Assembly: GCA_963676075.2 (NCBI GenBank)
Contig: CAXXNZ010000001.1
Span: 1 to 64,000 of the forward strand
Direction: 5' to 3'
DNA length: 64,000 bases
Origin: JAHJQZ01 sp963676075
Lineage (GTDB): Bacteria > Pseudomonadota > Alphaproteobacteria > Rhizobiales > Devosiaceae
The notes beneath the pieces are model-generated. The model was not told the DNA's origin. It was given only the letters and a program-made list of their open reading frames with translations, and ran no database searches. How positions within the stretch are numbered: the stretch's first letter is position 1; each line of letters begins with the position of its first letter. Below are positions 22,901-34,937 of the stretch, piece after piece. The translations under genes and the position numbers were made by a program.

Positions 22901-25900
22901 TGAAGACCCGAACTTTTCTGATGAATAAATGAGTAAAGTGTCAGAAGCTACTAAGTATATGGCAAACTGGGTCAGAAGTGTCTATCTAACTTACGAAGCT
23001 TTGCTTGTTGTGGATCCTAAAGGAAAAGAACTTTAATAAGTTTAGGCATCGCTTGAGGAGTCAGACCGATTATTATAAATAAAAAGAAATTTATTATAGG
23101 AAGTTCTTGATATCGTAGCCTAATTAGAAAATGAATATAATGTGGCAAAAAAGGAGTAGATGCCAATGGAAGTAAAGGAATTATAACCCAAATTAGAAAT
23201 CAAATCAAAAGAGAATTAGAATTAGATTTTGCTCGAGAACCTTAAAGTTAAACAAAAGGATGCGGATTTAAAAAAAGAGTAATATTTAAAAGAAGAACTT
23301 GAATACACTAAAAAGAGAGAAGAGGCAACGAAATTGAAAAATGAATGCTAGAGTCAGTTAGACTAAGTACTGCCAATACTTGAGAATGTAAAGCAAGATC
23401 TTGAAAAAGTGACAATAAATCATATTACTTTTATTAAGAGTCTTTGTTCGCCGCCAGATGCTTTGGATAAGCTTATGAAAGGTTTATGTTATGTGTTTTG
23501 CATTGATGATAATGTTAAATTATAACCAAAAGCTCCAGGGTCATTGGAAAAAGTGAAAGATTTTTGGGATTATTCAAAAAGGTTTGTACTGACTTCTAAA
23601 TTAAAAAATAAAATGAAGGGATACAATGAAGAAGCAATTCGAGCTATTCCAAAGAATAAAATTGAGAAGATAAAAGAATTAGTTGAAGACCCGAACTTTT
23701 CTGATGAATAAATGAGTAAAGTGTCAGAAGCTACTAAGTATATGGCAAACTGGGTCAGAAGTGTCTATCTAACTTACGAAGCTTTGCTTGTTGTGGATCC
23801 TAAAGGAAAAGAACTTTAATAAGTTTAGGCATCGCTTGAGGAGTCAGACCGATTATTATAAATAAAAAGAAATTTATTATAGGAAGTTCTTGATATCGTA
23901 GCCTAATTAGAAAATGAATATAATGTGGCAAAAAAGGAGTAGATGCCAATGGAAGTAAAGGAATTATAACCCAAATTAGAAATCAAATCAAAAGAGAATT
24001 AGAATTAGATTTTGCTCGAGAACCTTAAAGTTAAACAAAAGGATGCGGATTTAAAAAAAGAGTAATATTTAAAAGAAGAACTTGAATACACTAAAAAGAG
24101 AGAAGAGGCAACGAAATTGAAAAATGAATGCTAGAGTCAGTTAGACTAAGTACTGCCAATACTTGAGAATGTAAAGCAAGATCTTGAAAAAGTGACAATA
24201 AATCATATTACTTTTATTAAGAGTCTTTGTTCGCCGCCAGATGCTTTGGATAAGCTTATGAAAGGTTTATGTTATGTGTTTTGCATTGATGATAATGTTA
24301 AATTATAACCAAAAGCTCCAGGGTCATTGGAAAAAGTGAAAGATTTTTGGGATTATTCAAAAAGGTTTGTACTGACTTCTAAATTAAAAAATAAAATGAA
24401 GGGATACAATGAAGAAGCAATTCGAGCTATTCCAAAGAATAAAATTGAGAAGATAAAAGAATTAGTTGAAGACCCGAACTTTTCTGATGAATAAATGAGT
24501 AAAGTGTCAGAAGCTACTAAGTATATGGCAAACTGGGTCAGAAGTGTCTATCTAACTTACGAAGCTTTGCTTGTTGTGGATCCTAAAGGAAAAGAACTTT
24601 AATAAGTTGAGGCATCGCTTGAGGAGTCAGAACGATTATTATAAATAAAAAGAAATTTATTATAGGAAGTTCTTGATATCATAACCTAATTAAAAAATGA
24701 ATATAATGTAGCAAAATAAGAAAAAGATACCCGTGAAAAGAAATTGAATCGCGCATAAAAGCTACTTGAAGGATTAGGAAGTTAAAAGTAAAATTGGTAA
24801 AAATATGCTTAGAATTATAAAATTGAAGAATAAAGTGTGGTAGGAGATATCATATTATCATCTGGAATCATTACATATATGGGAGCGTTCCCAGTAGAAT
24901 ATAGAAAGAATTGCATTAATAAATGGGATAAATTATTAGCGGGGCTTGGAATTTCAGTCTCAAAAGATTTTTCATTAAAAAATACTTTGACGGATCCTAT
25001 TACTCGTGGGATATGGGTTAATTAACATAAATTACCTAATGATGACTTCTCGATTGATAATGCTATAATAATGTAAAGGAGTAAACGATGGCCATTAATG
25101 ATTGACCCTTAAATGTAGGCAAATATTTGGATCAAAGAGCGTGAAAAGACTACAACACCACCTTTGATGATCATGAAGTCTACTGATTCTGTTACTACAA
25201 TGGCAAATAAATTAGAGTAAGCTATTATTTATGGACAGCCTGTTTTATTAGAGAATATTGGTGAGACAATTGATCCTATTTTTGAACCAATTTTGAACAA
25301 ATGTTTGTTGAAGAAGGGAGCATCATATACAATTTAGATAGCTGATAAGATTATTGATTACAATGATGATTTTAAATTTTATTTAACAACTAAATTATCA
25401 AATCCACACTATGCTCCTGAAGTTTGTATGAAAGTTAAGCTTTTGAATTTCTTGGTCACTTAAGAAGGTTTTCATTAAGATATCTATAAATTATTTACTA
25501 TTTTATAAAGGACTAACTGATTAGATGTTAAATAATGTGATGAAAAAAGAAGAATCCGAGAAATGGGAAGTCAGCTAAAGGAATATAAACGAATTATATG
25601 AAAATAAAGCTAAATAAACGAAAACAGAAGATTTAATCCTGAAGTTATTAAATGACTCTAAGGGCGAAATTCTTGATGATTATGAATTAATTGACACTCT
25701 GTAGGCATCCCAGATAGAATCTGTTGAGATTGTTGATAAATTAGAAAAATTATAAAGAGACTAAAACCAATTTGATATAACAAAAGGTATGTATTCTGGG
25801 CTAGCAAAAAGGTGTGCAAATTTGTTTTTTGTGTTAATGGATTTAGCTAAAATTGAACCAATGTATTAATTTTCATTGGAATCGTTTGTTTAAGTTTTCT

Positions 25901-28472
25901 ATTCTGCAATAGACCAGACTCCACCTGAAAAGGCAGGTATCAAAATTGATAATATTAAAAACAAATTTACAATCAATTTATATCGATATGTTGTGCGTTC
26001 TTTACTTGAAAAAGATAAATTGATTTTTTCATTGTTATTGTGTATGAAAATTCTTGAAATGGAAAAAGCTACAATCAACTAATAAGAAATCCGATTTTTA
26101 ATGATTGGTGGGACGGCGATTGATGCACCGAAACCTAACCCATCATCTGGATGGCTGTCGGATAAATAATGGGGAAATCTCATTCAAATGACTTAACAAT
26201 TGCCAGCTTTTGATGGATTTGATACTGACTTTGCTACTAATATTTTAGAATGGGAAAAAATTTATTATTCAAATAACCCTCACATGCTTTCAGAGAATCC
26301 ATGGCCTGGGAAATGGGGAAATGCTTTAGGTGTTTTCTAAAGACTACTTGTTGTAAGAATACTTAGACCTGATAAAATGATAACAGCAGTGCAAGAAATG
26401 GTAGCAGTAGAAATGGATCAAACCTTTATCGAAGTTCCACCATTTGATCTCTAATAAGCTTTTGCTGATTCCACTTATTTAACACCTATAATCTTTATTT
26501 TATCCCCAGGTGCAGATCCGAGATAAGAATTACAGAATCTGGCAGAACATATGAACTTTAAAGCCAACCTGATTGATAGATCGCTTGGATAAGGGCAAGG
26601 AAAGTTAGCAGAAAAAGATATATAAATGGCTTTGAAAGAGGGAAAATGGGTGTTTTTGTAAAATTGTCATTTAGCGCCAAGTTGGATGTTAGACCTTTAA
26701 AGGATCTATGAATCCATACCTGAGGTACCTTCACCTGAATAACCAGTTAATAGAGAGTTTAGATTATGGTTAACATCTATGTCATCACCGATATTTCCTG
26801 TGAGTATATTATAGAAAGGAATTAAGTTAGCATATGAACCTCCCAAAGGATTAAAAAATAATTTAATGAACTGCTATTGTGGATTTGATAATAAAAGGTT
26901 TGAGGATTCAATTAAACCGGCTGAATGGAAAAAACTTTTATTTTCCTTATCATTTTTCCATGCATTAGTTATTGAACGACGTAAATTTGGTCCACTTGGA
27001 TGGAATATTCCTTATGGTTTTAGTTCTACGGATTTAGCTATTTCTATTTCCTAACTCAAAATGTTCCTTAATGAATAGGATACAATTCCCTGGTCAGCAC
27101 TTAACTACATGGTCGCAGAAGCAAATTATGGTGGTCGGGTCACTGATGATAAGGATCGGAAATTAATCAAAACAATGCTTGAAAACTTTTACACTGAAAA
27201 AGTACTAGATGATGACTATAAGTTTTCAGTAAGTGGAGTTTATTTTGCACCACCTGAAGGGAATTTAGATTCTTATAAATAATATATAATGTCATTGCCA
27301 TTGAACGACAATCCAGAAGTATTTGGAATGCATGAAAATGCATAGATTACGGGAGCGATATTAGATACTGCTGCAATGACATCAACAATACTTCCATTAT
27401 TACCTCGTTCAGGTTTTAATATTTAATTTTGATTTATTATTAACAATTGTTTTAGTTTGTGGTGAAGGCTCAAACCCAAAAGATATTATAAAAGCAAAAT
27501 GTGCTGATATATTATCAAAATTGCCATAGCTTTTTAATCTCGATGAAATAATGAAAACATTTCCTATAAAATACGAAAATTCAATGAATACTGTTTTATA
27601 ATAAGAGCTAATTCGCTTTAATAGACTGTTAGATGTCATTTTAAAAAGTTTAAACAACCTCTAAAAAGCTATAGATGGACTTGTCCCTATGTCTAATGAC
27701 CTTGATGAGATGTTTAACAAAATGTTAGATAATTAAATCCCTGCATTGTGGTACAAAGTAAATATTATTTTTTTATAGATTACATTATATTAAATACTTT
27801 TTATCAGTTTTCTTATCCCTCATTGAAACCTCTTGGTTCGTATATCAAAGATTTTATGGATAGGGTAAATTTCATGCAGAAATGGATAAATAATGGTTCT
27901 CCACCAAATTTCTGGCTCTCAGGATTCTATTTTACTTAGAGCTTTTTAACAGGGACTTTGCAAAATTATGCTCGCAAAGTTTCTTTAATTTCTTTTTGTT
28001 TTTTAAATTTGATTTCAGTATAAAATACCAATTGATACTCTTTAGTTCTAATTCACAATGATTCCGAAAGAAACTACAATAGATGTTACAAAGGCTCCGG
28101 ATGATGGGTGCTATATCTATGGGTTATTCTTAGATGGTGCGCGTTGGGATTTATAAAAAAACATTTTAAGTGAGCCATTCCCAAAGCAACTTTATTGTGA
28201 AATGCCATATATAAGGCTTGTACCCTGCGAACAAAGTAAAATTTCTGCTGATGAAGTGGCTAAGGTTACATATTTCTTATTAGAGATTAAATTTACTGTT
28301 TAAGAAATATGATTGTCCTGTTTATAAAACTTCTAAACGTCGGGGAGTGCTTTCTACAACAGGTCATTCAACCAATTTTGTGCTAAATATGCTTTTAACA
28401 ATTGAAAAGGGCTAATCTCCAAAACATTGGATTTAAAGAGGAGTAGCAATGCTAACTTAACTTGATGATTGA
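16927..28472 (+). CDS. Axonemal dynein heavy chain, tail-less, triplicated stalk
   Basis: Minus-end motor of ciliary inner arms. ATG 16927 opens inside the linker (LLMKSSPDIKPVL ... WVYLESIFASENI), so the roughly 900-1000 residue tail of ordinary heavy chains is absent. Order: linker; FAWIGQLRYYFE with Trp coded by TGA 18148; AAA1 P-loop GPAGTGKTES (18400-18420); Walker B-like CFDEFNRI; AAA2 GEAFSGKTK; AAA3 TGPTGTGKTVN; AAA4 GVGGSGRKS; the stalk, present three times (22377-24725); AAA5 strut with VTQEGLTDQM across a 44-nt intron; AAA6; C-terminal cap DDGCYIYGLFLDGARWD, typical of single-headed inner-arm chains. It ends LTQLDD at TGA 28470-28472. About a dozen introns of 33-70 nt, for example 19828-19863 and one ending at 21680. 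About 3650 residues. Confidence 0.93.
22377..24725 (+). repeat. Three tandem 783-bp copies of the dynein stalk/MTBD
   Basis: Units start at 22377, 23160 and 23943, each exactly 783 bp (261 codons), so the frame is kept. Each unit carries the end of coiled coil 1 (MPMEVKELQPKLEIKSKENQ ... QSQLDQVLPILENVKQDLEK), the microtubule-binding domain (LCSPPDALDKLMKGL, DFWDYSKRFVL, EDPNFSDEQMSKVSEATKYM) and the start of coiled coil 2 (VVDPKGKELQQVQASLEE). Units 1 and 2 look identical. Unit 3 differs only in its last 120 bases, where it passes into the normal coiled coil 2. Confidence 0.95.
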
Positions 28473-28475
28473 GAA

Positions 28476-29443
28476 TCATAAAATAAATAACATTAAAAAA
28501 TAAAATTGCAAATGTTTTAATATTTTTTAATTTTCTCTATTTTCAATAAATTTAATTTTTTTATGTAAAGTTTCTCTATATATATAATTATATATTAAAT
28601 TATTCTTATATATTCTAACTATTTTTAATAAACTTTTTTTTTTAAAATTTAAAAATATTTTCTCAAATTATTAAATTTTCTTCTTTATAACTATTCTATT
28701 TAAAATTTGATCTTTTTTCTTTATTATTTTTTCTTATTATTTTATTATGCTATTCCTATTTACTTCGTTTACATTAATTTTATATCAGGAGTAGTATCAA
28801 AACTTGCTAAAAAAATAAGAATACAATATCGCTCAATAATATGCATTATAATCAATGGCATCAAGTCTTTAAACATAACTTGCAAGTTAATGGTAATCAC
28901 AAAATTAATTGCCTGGATAATTTTCGATAAATTAATTAATGAATTAATCTTAAAATTTAATCCCAGAAATTGCATGAAAAAAAAATCTTTCTTCAATTGA
29001 TTTGAATGATTTTTCAAATGCTTAAATTAGTTTATATAATCCTGGCAAAAATGAATTATATGTAATTCCATTGAGGCATAATTAATTAAAAAATTTCGAG
29101 ATGCAAGACTAATATTGCGTTTACTCATTTCAATCACCTCATCAACTTATTCTTCTTTAATTTTCGGTAATCCACCACCAAGAGAAAATTAAGAAAATGC
29201 TTGACTAAAGTTTGCCATCATAGGCGAATTTGCGCTGTTCTATGTAGATGACCCGCAGGTTCCACATGATGCTATGTTCGGTGGAGAACAAGCTCATGAG
29301 ATTGGAGAACTTAATGGCAAAACTTGATTGGTTTAGAATTATTATTATTGTTGATAGGATTCTTACATTTATTATAGCTGAAGTAATAGATTTAAATTGG
29401 CATTGAGTAGTAATTACTACCAGTTTTATTGTGCTTGTTCCAT
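28476..29443 (-). pseudogene. Chimeric ORF: Gln-rich gene 5' part fused to antisense MYB
   Basis: ATG 29443 begins the same protein as 5211 (MEQAQQNWQQLLLNANLNLL) and matches it until NFLINYA (about 29075). The sequence then jumps to the strand opposite the MYB gene (matching 6533-6807) and, at 28797, to a piece of the family A tail (TPDIKLMQTKQIGIAQ), ending at TGA 28476. With only TGA as stop the whole 320 codons stay open, so it could be translated, but the fusion shows it arose by rearrangement. It converges on the dynein stop with 3 bases between. Confidence 0.6.
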
Positions 29444-29914
29444 TTTATGAAGTTATTTTGTTTTAGAATTTTTAATAAATTATTTTTTTGAATTAATTTT
29501 TTTACACTTTATCTTTAATAATGCTTTTATTCAAATTTGACTTCTAATTTAGGTTTAAAATTGCTATATAAAAAATTTATATTATTTCTAACATTTTTTT
29601 TATGTTTATTAAAAGTATATTTAATTTAATTAAATTAAAGTTGAAAAAATAATTTTAATTTTAAATAAAGATTATTTTGAAAAATTTCAATTTTTTTCAA
29701 GAAACTTTGGATATATCTAACAATATAAATATTCAAAAAATTAATACTACTTAATTATTTTTCTTATTACTCAAGCTCTAAAGATGTCAAGGCTGTTTTT
29801 AAACTTAATTACAACAAATGCTCGCCAGAATTTAGTTAATTGCTCATGAGCAAATAGTTTGAATTTATCTCTAAAGAGTTTATTTCTTGTTTCTAATCTT
29901 ATTCAAAACAAATT
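29444..29914. other. Duplicated intergenic DNA
   Basis: Inverted copy of 4741-5210, AT-rich, no gene. It separates the chimeric ORF from the family A-like tail. Confidence 0.5.
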
Positions 29915-30663
29915 TCAATAAATTTCAATATAAAAGCTACTATTGCATTCTTAAGATATCTAGCTCTTAGAACAATCTTCTGCTTCTTTTTATTCATTCT
30001 TTATTATTTTTTCTTATTGTGCATTTTAGTTTATAACAATATTTTATGTTATTCCTATTTACTTTGGTTATATTAATTGTATATCAGGATTAATTTAATT
30101 TTCAAAATCTAACTATTCATCATTAGGAACCTTTCTATTCAAAAACTTTTCTTCTTTATAACTATTCTATTTAAAATTTTGATATTTTTATGTTATTCCT
30201 ATTTACTTTGGTTATATTAATTTTATATCAGGATTAATTTAATTTTCAAAATCTAACTATTCATCATTAGGAACCTTTCTATTCAAAAACTTTTCTTCTT
30301 TATAACTATTCTATTTAAAATTTTGATATTTTTATGTTATTCCTATTTACTTTGGTTATATTAATTTTATATCAGGAGTATTTTAATTTTCAAACTCTAA
30401 CTATTCATCACTACTAGGAATATTTTTATTCAAAGCCTTTTCTTCTTTAATTGCATTAATACTATTTTATAGTTAGGCTTCATAAAAGGTTATCAAAAAT
30501 TGACTCCAAGTAATTAATTATTCTTTCTATACCTAGATTTCAGCAAATTAAGTATTATTAAATGCATTTTATTTATAGTCAAGGTTATGCTGAAATTAAC
30601 ATCTTTACTTAATTCCTTAAAAATTTGTATAAAAAAGAGGCAAAGAAATTTGAATGTATCCAT
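29915..30663 (-). CDS. Family A tail paralog with amplified repeats (possibly truncated)
   Basis: Minus strand from ATG 30663 gives a short hydrophobic start (MDTFKFLCLFFIQIFK). The frame entering the family A tail is open upstream (QLITWSQFLITFYEAQ), probably joined by a short intron near 30570-30590 that I could not fix. The tail then carries three 48-residue units (P-NDEQLDFENQINPDIKL, PKQIGITQKYQNFKQNSYKE) and the same C-terminus as copy 2 (SSFYIEIY, TGA 29915). The ectodomain and transmembrane helix of family A are missing. It may be a new small gene or a decayed duplicate. Confidence 0.4.
30040..30430 (-). repeat. 144-bp in-frame tandem repeat (about 2.7 copies)
   Basis: The sequence TCATCATTAGGAAC recurs at 30117 and 30261, and a diverged form at 30405, a 144-bp period equal to 48 codons. 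One unit is present in family A copy 2 (4530-4640). Confidence 0.85.
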
Positions 30664-30796
30664 TTTGTTTTTTAAGATTAATGATGTTATTATTATCTTA
30701 TAAATTACTGATGAGAATTTAAAAGTATTATTTAATTGTTAAAGAAAGGGTTTCATTTTCTAGATCTTTTTCTGTAAAATTTTATGTTCATACAGA

Positions 30797-32062
30797 TCAT
30801 TAATTATTAGCTTCAATTATATTTAGTTGGATATAGTCCTTATAAAGTTATGCGGATATTCCGAAGAGTTTTCCATTGATTTACCTAAAGAAATTTATCT
30901 ATTCCTCTTCCTTTAATTATTATGGCTTTTGTATAAGAGAAGTTTAAAGTTTCTTGATAAACTTTTTAAACAAATTTTTTATTCCCGTTCTGTCAATTTA
31001 ATCTATTTATAGGATATTTGTCTTTACTAAAACTAAGCAGATTTCCATTATAGAGATTCGATTTTCAGGCTAATAATTTAGCATATCGGTCAACATTTTT
31101 AATAAGTATTAATGTGATTATTCTAAGAGTTTTAAATTAATATTGAAAATTTAACATTAAAATTCATGTCTTTTCAAAACTAATTATGAAAGTAAGCGTT
31201 TTAATTCTTGATCAAATTATTTTTCTGAATTACTAAAAGTACTTTTTAAAACTTAAATTTTTAAACCGTAATATATTCAAGCTTTTTACAGAATTCTAAC
31301 CAAGTAAAAGCTCAAGAGTAATAATTCCCAAGGAATATATATCTGTTTTCATTGGATTAAATATTCCTTACATTTACTAAGTTCCTAAAATTTTCATTAA
31401 TTCTGGCGCTAAATAATAAAGTGTTCCTCTCAATTCTATAAATTAGTAAATTATAAATACTATTTTGTTACATAAATTTTTAAAACTGGCAATTGTTTAT
31501 CCAAACACTTCACTCTCTCCAAAATCGCTTAAATTATAATTAAGTTAGTTGTTTTATTCATTTATCATTATATTCTATGGCTTCAGGTCCCCGTGAAAGC
31601 ATCCATGAGCATGCAAACGCATTAATATCAGACACATTTAATTTAAAAAATCTAAAACATCCTTTGTCGTTAAAGAGTTCCCTTTCTTTAAATATTATGA
31701 GAAATCACTTTCACATTTTTAAAAAAAAATAGCGTATCTTTGATAACTTTCATTTGATTATTTCTATTTTCCAAGAATTCTAATTGAAAATAGTATAAAA
31801 TCATACGGTACTTTATTTTAAGCTTTTTCATGCCATAGTATTACACAATACCAGGATAGCCACTTGCAATTTTATCAATTTTTTCCAGGATTTATTTTTC
31901 TTCTTCTGCTTCTTCTTGAGTTTGGATAATTTTTACTGCCATTGGCTGGTTTTTAATTAGATAAGAGTATACATAATTTTTTCCCTTTCCTAAAAGATCT
32001 TCTTCATTAAACTCTATCTTTTCTAGTTTGTATATTTCTTGAATTATTTCTTCTTTTGACAT
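30797..32062 (-). CDS. Protein kinase, HGDLKPQN type (I)
   Basis: ATG 32062. Glycine loop LGKGKNYVY, catalytic Lys in MAVKII, GIVQYYGM, YAIFFQKCESDFSQYL, catalytic loop LHAHGCFHGDLKPQNIMI, Mg loop DFGES, LRGTLYYLAPEL, TDIYSLGIITLELLLG, and the domain end MLNYQPENRISIMEIC. HRD is replaced by HGD but the catalytic Asp, Lys and Asn remain, so activity is expected. Introns near 31800-31835 and in the activation segment restore the frame. A Gln-rich tail ends at TGA 30797. It shares its layout with the kinase just upstream (32286-34097); the two are tandem paralogs. Confidence 0.78.
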
Positions 32063-32285
32063 TTTTAATTTTATTTTTTTGAGTTAATTTCTATATTATT
32101 TTTTATGAAATTTTATTTTTCTATAGATTTTAATTTATCAAATTTTACAATTTCATTAAATTAAAATTAAATGAAATCTTGGAATTTTTTCAGAAAAATG
32201 AATGAGTTAATAAAAATATTTAAGCAAAAATTAGCAAATAATAAGAAAATATTAAAACTCCAAAAAAAGGTCCAAAATCTATTCA

Positions 32286-34097
32286 TTAAATCCACAATTA
32301 TTAAATAATTAAAAGAACCATAATAACAATAAATTGCTTGACTTTTTTTTATGCATTTCCATTAATGAAGAATGGTCCTAACGAAATCAATAGAATATTT
32401 TTATATACTATATTTCTTTCATCTCCATTTTGAATAACCAGCTGCATTAATCAGTTGGATCACTTTCATATTTGCTATTCTTATCAGACTTCCACTGAGG
32501 CACAGCCATTCCTCCAAAAAAGCAATTAGGTTCTTCATTGCTATGCATAATTGCCAATGTAGATCCTTAAATATTTTAATATTGTAGTCTTAAATACCAT
32601 TCTTATCACAATCTTTATGAAAGGCTTTTACATCAAGTCTAAATTATTTCGAATAATAAAAAAATAAAGAACTCTTTAAATCCAGCTTAATAATGAATTT
32701 GATTCAAAGAGATGCTGATCTTATCAAATAATGAAATTATGATATTTTGTTAAATTGGTGTTTTGATAAGTTTAGAATCAAAGATAAGTTAATAATCTAA
32801 TAAATCCATAATTTATTAATCAATAAATAATTTATGCTTTTCTTGATTGGCTAGATAGAGTCTGCTATTGATAATTATTATAACTTTTGATCATTAACTT
32901 CACGAGTCAATTTATCTATTTATTTTTTTTAAATATTGATCATTTCTTCTTTTTCCGTAATAATCTTATTTAATTTTGTCTCAGAAGAAGCTGAGGATGT
33001 AAAATAAATGAATATAATAAAAATATATACTTTAAAGTAAAATTAGCTATCTGATTAATGTTTCCAAATGCTTTTCTTCAATTCCCTCAAGGTAAAATGA
33101 GTTAGCCATTATTAAATTTTGGCAAATTTAAAATGCATTGATTCTATCCTCTGGTTTATGGCTAACCATTTTCAAAACCATATCAACCAAATTCGCTTTT
33201 TGCTAAAATTCAGCAATTTATAACAATTGATTTTTTAGATTTTGAAGTGCTGAATTAAAATTCTATTCGGAATCACTATTTATATATTATTAATAAGTAA
33301 TAAAAACCGAGCTTAATTCAATTAATAAATTGATTGCGGTCCTAGAAGTAATTCCACTGCCATAATTCCTAGTGAATAAATGTCGGCCTATTATGGGCCA
33401 TATCTCCCATGAGTAGCTCTGGAAATATAAATTTGCCATAATTCAGGAGAGAAATAAGTAGGCGTTCCTCTTACAGCTAATATAAAATGAAAGGATTATA
33501 GGAAATTACAATGAGTCTAATAGTTGATTGCAATTTATGATCCTAATGCTCTACTTTCTCCAAAATCAGTTAAGTAATAAATGAGTTTTTAATTCCTTTG
33601 ATTAACCATTATGTTTTAAGGCTTCAAATCACCATGGACACAACCATTTGCATGCATACAAGTAAGAGCGACACTTATTTGACTCAAAAATTCACAAACT
33701 TATTTGGGTGATAAATGCTGGATTTAATTTACATATTTACACAAATCCATCGGGCATTCTTACATGAATATAGCATAGCCCTAATAAGTAGTTTAAAAAG
33801 TTCCAGTAATTCTTTAAAAATATATGATTTCATGAAAAATTACTCAATTTAAATTTGCCTCATCCCATAATATTCTACAATTCCAGGACAATTAAAAGTA
33901 AATTTTCTAATTTCTTCGAGGATGATCCGTTCTCTTTCGGCAGCTTCATAATTTCTAAAGCATTTCACTGCCACTCTGTGATTAGCAATTCTGTACCGAT
34001 ATACTTGAGCATTGGCTCCACTTCCTGCACAATCCATTGAGTCCAGCTAAAGCCTAGGTAATCTAGCGATTCCATCCACTATTTCTTAGTTTTGCAT
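32286..34097 (-). CDS. Protein kinase (II) with coiled coil and damaged TLDc domain
   Basis: ATG 34097. Kinase motifs: GSGANAQVYRYR, VAVKCF, CPGIVEYYGM, MHANGCVHGDLKPQNIMV, TDFGESRA, RGTPTYFSPEL, QQADIYSLGIMAVELLLG, MVSHKPEDRINAF. A coiled coil follows (KIITEKEEMINIQKKQIDKL), then a TLDc domain (FHKDCDKNG, GSTLAIMHSNEEPNCFFGGM, ESDPTDQCSWLF, HQWKCIKK). Kinase introns are clean. In the TLDc part two single-base frame changes (near 32608 and 32418) have no good splice sites, so this domain may be decaying, or the base calls are wrong. The 3' end is approximate. The matching intact TLDc is at 34938-36492. Kinase plus TLDc in one protein is unusual; alternatively two genes abut here. Confidence 0.6.
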
Positions 34098-34439
34098 CTT
34101 ATTTTTGAAAAAGTTGTTTGTAAATAATTTATTTTTAAAGAAAAAATGTATTGTTATTATTTTAATTTTTTTTTCGCTTATATAATCATGCAAAGAGTGC
34201 AAATCCTTCAGGCTTCCAATTTTTTTTTTAAAAAGTATAATTGTAAAAATTTAAAAAAATTTTCAAGTTTTTATAGCAACAAAAATATTTAATTGTAATA
34301 CAAAAAATCAAACACATCTAGCATCAAATTCTAAATTATAATGAATTATAATAAATAACTTCCTTCTTCAATATTTCACACAAATTTCATTTTTTATATT
34401 AATAAATATCTTTTTTAACTTTTATTTCTTTTTGCCAAA

Positions 34440-34780
34440 ATTTTCTTTCCTTTAAGAATTTATATTACCGTAATGCATTGAGTTTAAATAACTACTTTGG
34501 TCCTAAAAGTGATCCAACACGATAATGCCTAATGAGTAAATATCTGCTTATTTAGGATTATATTTGCCAAAGTTTGCCCGAGAGAGATGAATTTGTTGTA
34601 ATTTATAATAAGAAACAAAAACATTTTTATTAAAATTTTGCTAGGTTTCATTGATTTTGATGGACCATTAGATCTCTGATTCTATTATATAATCCTAATG
34701 AAGTCTCAGTGTGAAGTTTTTATCTGCCAAATTGAATATTTACTAAGATTTTTAAAAGTTTCAAGGAAATCTAGTTCAGT
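34440..34780 (-). pseudogene. Decayed kinase fragment
   Basis: The minus strand around 34500-34600 reads HLSRANFGKYNPKQADIYSL followed by GIIVLDHF, matching subdomains VIII-IX of kinase II (YISRATHGRYGPQQADIYSL). The flanks do not extend into a kinase, so this is a remnant in the array. Confidence 0.65.
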
Positions 34781-34937
34781 TTAGTTGTTATTACGAAAGA
34801 TTAATTTAAAAAAGAATGATTTGTAAATTGCAGAAATATCAATAAATTCGATCTATTAATTGTATTAACTACTCACAAAAAATTTAAATTAACAGAATTC
34901 TATAATCACCCTCTCAAAATTAAATGATAATCTCTAA

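Larger units (their letters stand above)
28675..30440 (-). repeat. Inverted chimeric duplication of 4497-6807
   Basis: Reverse complement of 4497-5577 joined directly to 6533-6807; the 955 bases between are missing. The junction reads TATGC|CTCAA where the source has TATGCATCTGG and CTAACTCAAAGG. Identity is high over most of the length. The block is bracketed by direct copies of the family A tail unit (28675-28797 and 30040-30430, both containing TTTATATCAGGAG). The left edge of homology (4497) coincides with the first base of the third exon of family A copy 2. Confidence 0.85.

Noticed and set aside
22377..24725. Transposon insertion in dynein
   Set aside because: The repeated DNA is dynein's own stalk sequence, exact in frame, with no foreign sequence, terminal repeats or target-site duplication.
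28707..29490. Plus-strand ORF resembling a multi-pass membrane protein
   Set aside because: It is antisense to the duplicated Gln-rich gene and sense to a MYB fragment read in the wrong frame; hydrophobicity is a by-product of AT richness.
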